From the IMG/VR virus record IMGVR_UViG_3300044643_002965, positions 62,001 to 126,000 of that record: a stretch of DNA of 64,000 nt. The stretch is one strand, 5' to 3'. Of this stretch, positions 46,035-53,969 are shown in pieces. The DNA is from a virus. The notes under the pieces were generated by a model. That model saw nothing but the letters and a program-made list of their open reading frames with translations. It made no database searches and had not been told where the DNA came from. Within the stretch, counting starts at the first letter, position 1. Each line of letters begins with the position of its first letter. Both the position numbers and the translations under genes were made by a program.

Positions 46035-46729
46035 ATGTAAGCGAATCAATTAAATTTAAATATAAAATTGATGTTGAATCAGCTTACATCAATTACCTTC
46101 CAAACAATGAAACATCTGTTAAATTGGCAAATCAATGTGCAGAAAGCTGCAAAGAAGTTGGAATGCCATACAAGATGTGGGAAGCATTTGATGGTCTTGG
46201 CGATTACATAAAAGCACCAAAGCATCTAGAGAATGAAAACTGGCTCAAATGGATCAAGTGTCCAAATCCAACTTTAGACAAAGCTGAGATTTCTAATTTT
46301 CTGACACATGTTTCTCTTTGGGCAAGATGTGTTGAAATTGATAAGCCAATAGTCATATTGGAACACGATGCTGTTATGCTTCAAAAGTTTGATACACATG
46401 CAGCTTTCAATTGCATTAATTATTTGGGAAGTATAGAACAAGTTAAAAATGGTTTTAAATTTGGTCCTATACCTCCACATCTGCAATATTATGGATTAAG
46501 AACACTTTGCAGAGCGCATTCTTATAGTATTGACTCTTTCATGGCAAGAAAGCTTTTATCTAGCGTATTAGAAACTGGAATTACCAAAAGCATTGATGTC
46601 TACATGAGGGCAGATATTTTTACCCAAATTCAAATGGGTATCTATGCTTTCGATAAAAACATGGAAACCAGTATCATTCCAAGAAACAAGACTACAGAAG
46701 ATAATAGAATTTGCGATAAGATATTCTAA
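46031..46729 (+). CDS. GT25-family-like glycosyltransferase, copy 2
   Basis: 232 residues from ATG 46031, chosen because AGGAG sits 5 nt upstream and the ATG overlaps the previous TGA; an earlier in-frame ATG at 45962 lies deep in the previous gene. Paralogue of the preceding gene: AFDGLGDY, EISNFLTHVSLWARCVEID, VILEHDAVM, HSYSIDSFMARKL. Two consecutive GT25 copies suggest two successive similar linkages. The 3' end overlaps the convergent epimerase gene by 4 nt. Confidence 0.78.
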   Translation: MNVSESIKFKYKIDVESAYINYLPNNETSVKLANQCAESCKEVGMPYKMWEAFDGLGDYIKAPKHLENENWLKWIKCPNPTLDKAEISNFLTHVSLWARCVEIDKPIVILEHDAVMLQKFDTHAAFNCINYLGSIEQVKNGFKFGPIPPHLQYYGLRTLCRAHSYSIDSFMARKLLSSVLETGITKSIDVYMRADIFTQIQMGIYAFDKNMETSIIPRNKTTEDNRICDKIF

Positions 46730-47790
46730 ACTTTAGACAATATTTCCGCTATCTTTTGGCTTGCAGTTCCATCTCCATATGGATTTTTTTCCAAAGGTAA
46801 AAGCATAGAATCGTAAAGATTTTTATCATGATATAGATTGTTAAAGCTTGAACAAATATTGTTTACATCAGTTCCAACAAGTATTCCTGCTTTCATGTCT
46901 ATAACTTCCTGTCTTTCTGTTGTGTTTCTTAATACTAATACTGGCTTCTGCAGAGTAACACATTCTTCTTGAATTCCGCCTGAATCAGTAATAACCAACC
47001 ATGATTTGCATAGTTTTTCAATCATGTTTCCATAATCGAATGGATTGCAAAGCTCAATTTTTTCAGAGATGATTTCTTTCTTTATAATTTTTTTTAATTC
47101 TGGATTAGGGTGTACTGGGAAAATAATTTTAATATCTTTATAACTTTCCCCAATAATATTCAAAGCCTTGCAAATATTTTGCATACCTTGACCCCAGTTT
47201 TCTCTTCTGTGGGCGGTAACTAAAATGGTTTTGACTTCATCCTGTGTATTAGTTTTTATTTTGGACTTGGCATATAAAGTTGCGTCCACAATTGTGTTTC
47301 CAGTCACAACAATTTTGTCTTCTTTAATGCCTTCATTTATTAAATTTTGTTTTGCTTCATTTGTTGGTGCAAAATTTAGATTAGATAATCTGGCAATCAT
47401 TTCCCTGTTCTTTTCTTCAGGAAAAGGCTCGTCTTTATGAGTTCTTAGTCCAGATTCAACATGAAAAACTTTTTTCTTGGTGTAATATGATGCTAAAGAA
47501 GAACAAAATGCAGTAGTTGTATCTCCATGAACAACAATATTATTTGATAGTTTAAACAAATGCAAATTGCTAAGTTTTTCTACTAGCAAGCTTGTTAGCT
47601 CAGATAAGCTATTGGATTTTCTATTTAAATTAATTTTTTCATCCGGTCTAATTCCGAAGAAATCATATGTATCTGCATCGTGTTGACCAGAATGAATCCA
47701 GCACACATTAACATTTTGCTTTTGAAGAGCAAAATATAAAGGAGCGAGTTTAATTATTTCGGGTCTTGTGCCAGCAATTAGCGTGAACAT
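46726..47790 (-). CDS. wecB: UDP-N-acetylglucosamine 2-epimerase (non-hydrolysing)
   Basis: 354 residues. All family landmarks are visible: AGTRPE (6-11), HGDTTT (88-93), VESGLRT (111-117), FPEEKNR (123-129), TAHRREN (192-198), DSGGIQEE (269-276) and RNTTERQE (288-295). The enzyme interconverts UDP-GlcNAc and UDP-ManNAc, the precursor for ManNAc or ManNAcA residues in surface glycans. Slightly shorter than cellular WecB (about 375). Its start overlaps the end of the upstream methyltransferase-like gene by 13 nt. Its presence implies an amino-sugar supply step dedicated to the phage glycan. Confidence 0.93.
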   Translation of the reverse strand: MFTLIAGTRPEIIKLAPLYFALQKQNVNVCWIHSGQHDADTYDFFGIRPDEKINLNRKSNSLSELTSLLVEKLSNLHLFKLSNNIVVHGDTTTAFCSSLASYYTKKKVFHVESGLRTHKDEPFPEEKNREMIARLSNLNFAPTNEAKQNLINEGIKEDKIVVTGNTIVDATLYAKSKIKTNTQDEVKTILVTAHRRENWGQGMQNICKALNIIGESYKDIKIIFPVHPNPELKKIIKKEIISEKIELCNPFDYGNMIEKLCKSWLVITDSGGIQEECVTLQKPVLVLRNTTERQEVIDMKAGILVGTDVNNICSSFNNLYHDKNLYDSMLLPLEKNPYGDGTASQKIAEILSKV

Positions 47791-48386
47791 TTTCTCAATA
47801 CCAAGTATCCTACAAAAAAGTCTTGCGGAAGGTTAAGAGCTTTGTCTGGCAACCTAGAGTTCTTCGGAGTCAGTCTGGATTTACAATCTTTTATTTTAAC
47901 ACCAAGATAATCTTCTATTTTATCTAATTGCAGCCCAGGATAATCAAAAGTGCCGATAAACAATCCGTTATCAGCAATTTGCTCCAAGTGATTCTCTAAA
48001 ACTTCAACATGGTTGTGCTTTACTTCTTCCAAAGTAGAAATGTTTAACACAATATCAAAATGATTTTTCAAAGAATCTCTAGGAGTCTCTGTTATATCCC
48101 AAACAAAACAATTGTATAATGTTGAAGGAGTTATGTCTGAATGATATGATTTTTTATATTCAAGGTCCAAACACGTCTTGAATATAACATGCATATCTCT
48201 AAATCCCCATGAACAATTATGAATAACAGGGTCTTTTATACCAGAATTTTTAATTTCATTTAATACAAATGGGTATTCATATATTCTAGACCAGCATATT
48301 TCATGCTGAAATAGCATATCGGTTGGATCTTCATTTGAGAAGAAACCAAATTTTTCTACTTTAAAATTTTCGCTTAACTTCTTCAT
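47778..48386 (-). CDS. Methyltransferase-like protein
   Basis: 202 residues from ATG 48386 (MKKLSENFKVE). A longer reading from 48452 would overlap the upstream gene by 92 nt; this start leaves a 26-nt overlap. Visible features: HNCSWGFRDMHVIFK, FDIVLNISTLEEVKHNH and NGLFIGTFDYPG, like the motif IV-V strands of class-I methyltransferases. No canonical GxGxG is seen, so SAM binding is uncertain. Located between a GT32-like gene and wecB. Role unassigned within the glycan set. Confidence 0.6.
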   Translation of the reverse strand: MKKLSENFKVEKFGFFSNEDPTDMLFQHEICWSRIYEYPFVLNEIKNSGIKDPVIHNCSWGFRDMHVIFKTCLDLEYKKSYHSDITPSTLYNCFVWDITETPRDSLKNHFDIVLNISTLEEVKHNHVEVLENHLEQIADNGLFIGTFDYPGLQLDKIEDYLGVKIKDCKSRLTPKNSRLPDKALNLPQDFFVGYLVLRKCSR

Positions 48387-49014
48387 TATTTGGGATCCAT
48401 AATCCAGAAAAGTGATGAAACGATACTGTTTCTTCTTCAAATTTTGTAGCACAGAATATGTTATGTGGCAATATAGTTAAATCTAAATTTTCAATATATT
48501 GCTTTTGATTATTGTTTTGAACACCTATTTTAAAAAGCATATTTGAAATCCATTCTGTATTTGGAATGTGACAAATATATTTGGGGTCCATTTGTTCGTA
48601 GGCAGCTATCAAGAACTTGGTAAATCCATGTTCTGGAATTGCAGCCATGACGGCGGTTATGGGCATAAGTCTTCCAGCATAATTTTCAAATCCAGAAACC
48701 CAATTGTAATTCAAGTGTTCGTCTGGAGACTTTACGAACTCATTATCAGTATCAAAAGTCAATCCTCCATGCTTTTCTAAAATAAGAAGCTTGCTTAAAT
48801 CTGCTAACTGTGCATATATTTTGTTTTCAAAAGCATAATTGGCAAAAGTTTTCAAATTAGGTCTAGATGATATAAGTTCTTTCACTTCATCATCTTTCCA
48901 AATTTTGAATTTGTAATCTTTTAGAACCGCTTGGTTTTTGCCAATATAATAAGATTCCTTTTCAGGCATTTCTTTTCCACCAAGCCAAATTGCATGTGCT
49001 TTTTTTGGAATCAT
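48361..49014 (-). CDS. GT32-like (OCH1/capsular) glycosyltransferase
   Basis: 217 residues. PKKAHAIWLGG near the N-terminus (3-13), IWKDDE at 39-43, and YAQLADLSKLLILEKHGGLTFDTD (67-90) are the signature of DXD sugar-binding-region (Gly_transf_sug) enzymes, with DTD 88-90 coordinating the metal. Such enzymes transfer hexoses in capsule, O-antigen or toxin contexts. The start overlaps the YkgJ-like gene (ATGA). Acceptor unknown. Confidence 0.82.
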   Translation of the reverse strand: MIPKKAHAIWLGGKEMPEKESYYIGKNQAVLKDYKFKIWKDDEVKELISSRPNLKTFANYAFENKIYAQLADLSKLLILEKHGGLTFDTDNEFVKSPDEHLNYNWVSGFENYAGRLMPITAVMAAIPEHGFTKFLIAAYEQMDPKYICHIPNTEWISNMLFKIGVQNNNQKQYIENLDLTILPHNIFCATKFEEETVSFHHFSGLWIPNNEEVKRKF

Positions 49015-49466
49015 GCTAAGGGTATCCTTCGTTTACTTTGATATTCTTCTTTGAAATCTTCGCCGCCTTTAATAGAAACCTTATTGCCAACAACGAGAAC
49101 AAGAGGAGCAGAATTTTGATCTGAAAAATTAGTCAATTCTTCTATCGCTCTTTGATCAAATTCTTTGTCTATAACAGTAGCTAGTAAGTATTGCCCTTTA
49201 GACCATGTTTGAACCGATACCAACACTTTAGATTTATTTGGCTTCATCCATTCTGGAAACAAACCTTGGCTCCAAGCACAATAATAGTTGGAGCACATTG
49301 GAGGTCTTGCAGAATAAACTGTACAAACCTTTTGTAAAAATCCACAAGCCTTGGGTCCATCAGGAGTAAGCCCAAACTTCATACCATATGCTGTCCCTTC
49401 AAGATATCCTTGGCAGCAAACTTGGCAATCTCCACAAGGTTTAAAGTTCAAATTAAGCTGATTCAT
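49011..49466 (-). CDS. YkgJ-like cysteine-cluster protein
   Basis: 151 residues. CGDCQVCC (Cys11, 14, 17, 18) with Cys41, 48, 58 and 63 matches the zinc/iron-chelating CxxCxxCC family (YkgJ/FliB-like). The exact biochemical role of the family is unsettled. A five-codon reading frame (MHQKI) with a strong GGGGGAG site precedes and overlaps the start by ATGA, which would couple translation. Overlap with the GT32-like gene ties it to the glycan operon. Confidence 0.75.
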   Translation of the reverse strand: MNQLNLNFKPCGDCQVCCQGYLEGTAYGMKFGLTPDGPKACGFLQKVCTVYSARPPMCSNYYCAWSQGLFPEWMKPNKSKVLVSVQTWSKGQYLLATVIDKEFDQRAIEELTNFSDQNSAPLVLVVGNKVSIKGGEDFKEEYQSKRRIPLA

Positions 49467-49517
49467 ATTTTTTGGTGCATTTCTCCCCCGACTAAAGTCC
49501 CAGGAATTCCTTAAAAG

Positions 49518-49994
49518 TTAAATGTGGCCTTCCCTTTTGCTGATTGCTTCAAGAGCAGTTAAGAAACCAGGGAGAACCTGAATAATCTCAGGATGTTTTG
49601 CAAGCTGTGCGTCACTCAAAAGGTCTCTAACATAACAATTTCTTTGAAGATTAGTCAATTCAGATGAATTGCTTGTTACACTTTCCATAACAGTCTCTGT
49701 AACGGTTTCAACAACATCTTCCATCACAGGCTGTCCATTTTCATCAAGAACAGTATCTCCCGCCTCATTAACTTTAGGACGAGACACAGTCTGCTCCACT
49801 TGCCTTTCAACAGGCACTTCTTGACTGCTTGTTATAATACGACCCAAACACCAAAAGACTTCAGCGTCAAACTTGCGATCTGGTGTGGAAACAAGACGGA
49901 AATCAGTAAGAAACCAAGTATCAAATGTCTTGGTTTCAACTGGTTGTTGTACTATAGGACTTGTTGCTACTACTACTGGAATTTCAACTGGCAT
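49518..49994 (-). CDS. Unknown protein, Val/Glu-rich
   Basis: 158 residues, not recognised. Starts MPVEIPVVVA and contains TWFLTDFRLVSTPDRKFDAE, a Val/Thr/Glu-rich middle (VVETVTETVMESVTS) with DENGQP, and a C-terminal helical segment (LRQNC-like NLQRNCYVRDLLSD, GFLTALEAISK). No signal peptide or membrane segment. AAGGAGAAAG precedes the ATG. The 89-nt upstream gap holds a TATAAT element and a short GCTC/GAGC hairpin, so it may be the first gene of its own transcript. Confidence 0.6.
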   Translation of the reverse strand: MPVEIPVVVATSPIVQQPVETKTFDTWFLTDFRLVSTPDRKFDAEVFWCLGRIITSSQEVPVERQVEQTVSRPKVNEAGDTVLDENGQPVMEDVVETVTETVMESVTSNSSELTNLQRNCYVRDLLSDAQLAKHPEIIQVLPGFLTALEAISKREGHI

Positions 49995-50057
49995 GCTTTC
50001 TCCTTTAAATGAATTGTCTCTAGTTTAATTTTGTCTGCGCTCAAATTGAGCTAACAT

Positions 50058-50063
50058 ATTATA
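50058..50063 (-). promoter_or_regulatory. Possible -10 element TATAAT
   Basis: Minus-strand TATAATATG lies in the gap between 49994 and 50084, upstream of the 158-residue gene, with no clear -35. A small inverted repeat (GCTCAATTTGAGC) lies between it and the start. Confidence 0.3.
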
Positions 50064-50083
50064 GTTTGTTTAGTGGAAAAGTC

Positions 50084-50662
50084 TTAAACATCTTCTTGTG
50101 GTGCAGGAGTTGTTTCTTCTGTAGTTTCAGCAATTTCTTCTGTTGGATTTGCTTGCTGTACATTTAAATTAATATAAAACAATTTTACTAAATTTCCGCT
50201 CACAGAGTGCAAGAACCAAGGATTAAATAGAACCATATCTCCTGGTTCCATTACATATGTTAGTTTGTCATCCCACTTTAATGAATCCATACATTCATCT
50301 TTAATAAATGTGTTTAAATCATCTGTTACATCAATAATTTTAGTAACATTCTTTTCTTTATGATTGTGTACTTTAAATGTTGTTTTTTCAATTGCTACTA
50401 ATGCAACAAATAAAGTATTTTGATCAAAGTTTTCAAAGTGAACAAAGTTATATGGTTTTCTATAGAGTCCTGAATTTGGTCCTAAAGCTACTTTTCCTCT
50501 TAGGGATGGCACAATGCTTTCGAACTGTTCCAAAGTACCGCTCATGACATGATTGAAATTGGATAATTCATCTCCAAAAGTAGCTGCGGTATATTCCATC
50601 TGCCCAATAACAGTTGACAACTTTTCTGCATCTGGATAAAACTTTTCAATATATGTAATCAT
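50084..50662 (-). CDS. Jelly-roll protein, putative 2OG-Fe(II) oxygenase or cupin
   Basis: 192 residues. EPGDMVLFNPWFLHSV (139-154) resembles the strand with the second metal-ligand His in phage 2OG-Fe(II) oxygenases (FPSWLxHxV pattern), and FYINLNV follows as the closing strand. VHNH at 98-101 or VHFENF at 74-79 could hold the first ligands, but a clean HxD is not visible, so activity is uncertain. The acidic/Pro tail (TEETTPAPQEDV) is unstructured. Hydroxylation of a protein or sugar is possible. GAGGAAA precedes the ATG; divergent from the GT2 at 50714. Confidence 0.55.
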   Translation of the reverse strand: MITYIEKFYPDAEKLSTVIGQMEYTAATFGDELSNFNHVMSGTLEQFESIVPSLRGKVALGPNSGLYRKPYNFVHFENFDQNTLFVALVAIEKTTFKVHNHKEKNVTKIIDVTDDLNTFIKDECMDSLKWDDKLTYVMEPGDMVLFNPWFLHSVSGNLVKLFYINLNVQQANPTEEIAETTEETTPAPQEDV

Positions 50663-50713
50663 AAATTTTTCCTCTTTAGTAGACTATTTTAAATTAGTTA
50701 AACCGAGGAAAAA

Positions 50714-51529
50714 ATGATTACAGCAGCTTATACAATTTGCAAGAACGAAATTAATCGTGTAGAGCAATGGGTACATTATACCAAGGATTTTGACTATAGG
50801 GTGATTTTAGATACTGGAAGTACTGATGGAACTTATGAAGCATTTAAACAAGTGTCTGGCATAATTATTGACCAATACTTGGTAAGTCCAGATGAATGGC
50901 GATTTGATATTCCTAGAAATATTAATTTAAATATGATTCCCAAAGAGGTTGATTGGGCTTTGAGTCCCGACGTAGACGAATACTTTAGCATCAATGTTTT
51001 AGAAGAAATGGAAAAAATTATAAAACAAGATTCATCTGTGAATAATATTTCATGTGCCAGACTTGATATTTATTCTAAGGAAGTTTTTGTAGGAAAGCCA
51101 AAACACATAGGCACAAATAAGATTCATAGAAGGCATCAATATGTCTGGAAGCAGCCAATTTATGAATATTTGTCTTATACAGGACAAGGCAATGAAAATG
51201 AACATTATAGCGATAAAATATTTTTAATTCATGATCAGGAAATCAATAAGCCAAGAGGCACATTGTATATGAAACTGATGCAAAAAGAATACAAAGAGAA
51301 TCCAAAAAATTCATGGAATTCATGGTTCTTGTGTAATGAATATTATCGCAATCAAGATTTGGAAAATTTTGTACAAGTTGGATTGGATTATGTCGCTTAT
51401 GGAAATAGAAGTGAAGGAAAATGGAAGGAAGTCGTTGCTGTATTAAACAATATAAGCAATTCAACAAATGTAGATGAAGCTATAAGAAAGAATATAAGAA
51501 CAAGGTTGTTTCTAATTGGAGCAATCTAA
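50714..51529 (+). CDS. GT2-family glycosyltransferase
   Basis: 271 residues. TICKNEINRVEQWV (7-20), then DTGSTDGT (33-40) and the metal-binding DVDEYF (86-91) form a standard GT-A family 2 catalytic core. HRRHQYVWKQPIYEYLSY matches the later conserved acceptor region of the SPBc2-type subset. The C-terminal helices suit a stand-alone cytosolic enzyme; no membrane segment. GAGGAAAAA lies before the ATG. It faces the fibre gene 51583 across a terminator. Confidence 0.87.
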   Translation: MITAAYTICKNEINRVEQWVHYTKDFDYRVILDTGSTDGTYEAFKQVSGIIIDQYLVSPDEWRFDIPRNINLNMIPKEVDWALSPDVDEYFSINVLEEMEKIIKQDSSVNNISCARLDIYSKEVFVGKPKHIGTNKIHRRHQYVWKQPIYEYLSYTGQGNENEHYSDKIFLIHDQEINKPRGTLYMKLMQKEYKENPKNSWNSWFLCNEYYRNQDLENFVQVGLDYVAYGNRSEGKWKEVVAVLNNISNSTNVDEAIRKNIRTRLFLIGAI

Positions 51530-51559
51530 AAAAGAACCCCAGCCAATTGGCTGGGGTTC
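51528..51559 (-). terminator. Rho-independent terminator after the 751-residue fibre
   Basis: A perfect 26-nt palindrome (51534-51559, GAACCCCAGCCA arm) is followed on the minus strand by six T. It lies in the 53-nt gap between convergent genes. No T-run follows on the plus strand, so it mainly serves the minus-strand fibre. Its stem core CCCAGCC is shared with the 2730-2753 terminator. Confidence 0.88.
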
Positions 51560-51582
51560 CTGTGTTGAACATAAAATCAGTA

Positions 51583-53838
51583 CTAGCTGAGGAGTCTTGC
51601 GGACAACTTAATGTCCCAAGTTCCAGTTGCGATCTTCGCAGTCAACTCAAAATTGTTGGATGTTACGGCTGCTTCAAAGTAGATTCCATCTGTTGAGCCA
51701 CCGAGATCATTTGTTGATGTTTCGGTGTAATCAACGGTGTCGGAACCGGCGTTCCATACAGCCATGATTGTTCCTACTCTGCGAGCGCCACCAGATTCAG
51801 TTACGCAGTAATCAAAGATACCACCCTGACCTGCTGTGTCAGCAACGCTGAACACCACATCGTCTGCTGTCTTTCCGGTGTGAACGCCGGATAGAATCTT
51901 GACATAGCTGTCTGTGCTTACAATGAGCACAGGGTTTGCAGCGTTGTCATTGACAGTTAAGACCTGATCGGAAACTGTATCTGTTACAGAGAATAGAGTT
52001 CCGCTTTGTCCTGTTACTGAGAATACTGTGGTGCCACTTCCAACAGATGCGGCAGTTAGTGTTCCAGATTGATAGGTCAAGTTGGTTTCGGCTGTAGCAC
52101 CATTTGCTCCAGAAGCCAAGCTTGTTAGGATTCTGCCAGCAGATGCGTCTACAACATTGAACAATGTGCCAGATACCATGTGAATGGCATCGATAGAACC
52201 AGAAGCAATGCTTCCAGAAACAACTGCTGCATCGCCAATGTATCCGCTAACAATAGAGCCAGAGCTTAGTGTGAACATCACACCAGAAGCTAAGTGGTAT
52301 TCGCCAATTTGACCAGAAGCAACTGCTCCAGAAAGAACAGAGCCATCGGCTAGCTTTTCTGAAGTTACTTGACCAGAAGCAATAGCTGCTGTCAATACAG
52401 AGCCATCAGCTAGTTTTTCGCTGCTTACTGCGCCAGAAGCAATGTTGTTGGTGTTTACAGAGCCGTCATCAAGATGACCGCTTGTAACAATCCCAGAGCT
52501 TAGTGTGAACATCACACCAGAAGCTAAGTGGTATGCGCCAATCTGACCAGAAGCAACTGCTCCAGAAAGAACAGAACCATCAGCTAGCTTTTCTGATGTT
52601 ACTTGCCCAGAAGCAATGGCTGCTGTTAGAACAGAGCCATCAGCTAGTTTTTCGCTGCTTACTGCGCCAGAAGCAATGTTGTTGGTGTTAACAGCACCGT
52701 CGCCAATGTATCCACTTATGATAGCGCCAGACTGCAATACAAACATTACACCAGAAGCAAGATGATCGGCACCAATTTGACCAGAAGCAACTGCTCCAGA
52801 AAGAACAGAGCCATCAGCTAGCTTTTCTGATGTTACTTGACCAGAAGCAATAGCTGCTGTTAGAACAGAGCCGTCAGCTAGCTTTTCGCTGCTTACTGCA
52901 CCAGAAGCAATGTTATTTGTGTTGACTGCGCCATCACCAATGTATCCACTTACGATAGCACCAGACTGTAATACAAACATTACACCAGAAGCAAGATGAT
53001 CGGCACCAATTTGACCGGAAGCAATGCTTCCAGAAAGAACAGAGCCATCAGCTAGCTTTTCTGATGTTACTTGACCAGAAGCAATAGCTGCTGTCAATAC
53101 AGAGCCGTCAGCTAGCTTTTCTGATGTTACTTGACCAGAAGCAATATTGTTGGTGTTGACTGCGCCGTCACCAATGTATCCACTTGTAACTGCTCCAGAT
53201 GACATGTGAATATTTGAAATTACGCCAGATGCAATATGATCAGCACCAATTTGACCAGAAGCGATGCTTCCAGAAACAACTGCGCCGTCACCAAGCATTC
53301 CGCTGACAATGCTTCCAGATTTTGGAGTTACAGAGTCAAGAACTCCAGAAGCTAGATGATCTATACCGATTTGTCCAGAAGCAACTGCTCCAGAAAGAAC
53401 AGAACCATCGGCTAGCTTTTCTGAAGTTACTTGTCCAGAAGCAATAGCTGCTGTTAGAACAGAGCCATCAGCTAGCTTTTCGCTGCTTACTGCGCCAGAA
53501 GCAATGTTATTGGTGTTGACTGCGCCGTCACCAATAAGTCCACTAACGATTTCGCCAGATGTAATTGTAAAGCCATCGGCAACGCCGCTAGCTAAATGAT
53601 TTAGACCGATTTGTCCAGAAGCAATGCTTCCAGATAATACAGAATTATCGCCAAGCATTCCGCTGACAATACTGCCAGATTTTGGTGTCACAGAATCTAG
53701 AACACCAGAAGCTAAATGATTTACTCCAATTTGACCGGAAGCAATGCTTCCAGAGACTACTATGCCACTAGCGAGAACACCTTTTATTTCTCCGCTAGTT
53801 ACATTAAGACCCCATTTAACAATTAATTCATGTGCCAT
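51583..53838 (-). CDS. ASGQIG-repeat tail fibre
   Basis: 751 residues. Residues about 18-570 are regular units alternating ASGQIGxDHLASGV, SGxIGDGAVNTNNIASG and SEKLADGSVLTAAIASG, a more uniform set than in the other fibres. The C-terminal ~150 residues contain repeated FSVT(G/D) segments and a tip domain (FDYCVTESGGARRVGTIMAVW, DYTETSTND). That domain is paralogous to the end of the 833-residue protein and common at phage fibre tips. Base composition is more GC-rich than the neighbours. GAGGGAGA precedes the ATG. Probably a trimeric virion fibre. Confidence 0.85.
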   Translation of the reverse strand: MAHELIVKWGLNVTSGEIKGVLASGIVVSGSIASGQIGVNHLASGVLDSVTPKSGSIVSGMLGDNSVLSGSIASGQIGLNHLASGVADGFTITSGEIVSGLIGDGAVNTNNIASGAVSSEKLADGSVLTAAIASGQVTSEKLADGSVLSGAVASGQIGIDHLASGVLDSVTPKSGSIVSGMLGDGAVVSGSIASGQIGADHIASGVISNIHMSSGAVTSGYIGDGAVNTNNIASGQVTSEKLADGSVLTAAIASGQVTSEKLADGSVLSGSIASGQIGADHLASGVMFVLQSGAIVSGYIGDGAVNTNNIASGAVSSEKLADGSVLTAAIASGQVTSEKLADGSVLSGAVASGQIGADHLASGVMFVLQSGAIISGYIGDGAVNTNNIASGAVSSEKLADGSVLTAAIASGQVTSEKLADGSVLSGAVASGQIGAYHLASGVMFTLSSGIVTSGHLDDGSVNTNNIASGAVSSEKLADGSVLTAAIASGQVTSEKLADGSVLSGAVASGQIGEYHLASGVMFTLSSGSIVSGYIGDAAVVSGSIASGSIDAIHMVSGTLFNVVDASAGRILTSLASGANGATAETNLTYQSGTLTAASVGSGTTVFSVTGQSGTLFSVTDTVSDQVLTVNDNAANPVLIVSTDSYVKILSGVHTGKTADDVVFSVADTAGQGGIFDYCVTESGGARRVGTIMAVWNAGSDTVDYTETSTNDLGGSTDGIYFEAAVTSNNFELTAKIATGTWDIKLSARLLS

Positions 53839-53969
53839 GTTTCTCCCTCATGTTGAAAGAATTTAAATCAGTTCGCACTTTCCCCCTACTACTTCTATAT
53901 ATGTTTTTTTTTATAAACTAAAATATATTTGGTATTGAAAAATATAATATATATAAAATATTATATAAA

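Noticed and set aside
48387-48452. Longer start for the methyltransferase-like gene
   Set aside because: It would overlap the GT32-like gene by 92 nt with no added domain; ATG 48386 is more typical.
53839-53969. tRNA or small RNA in the largest AT-rich gap before a fibre gene
   Set aside because: Only A/T-rich inverted repeats (about 53941-53965) and a ribosome site are visible; no cloverleaf or GC stem.
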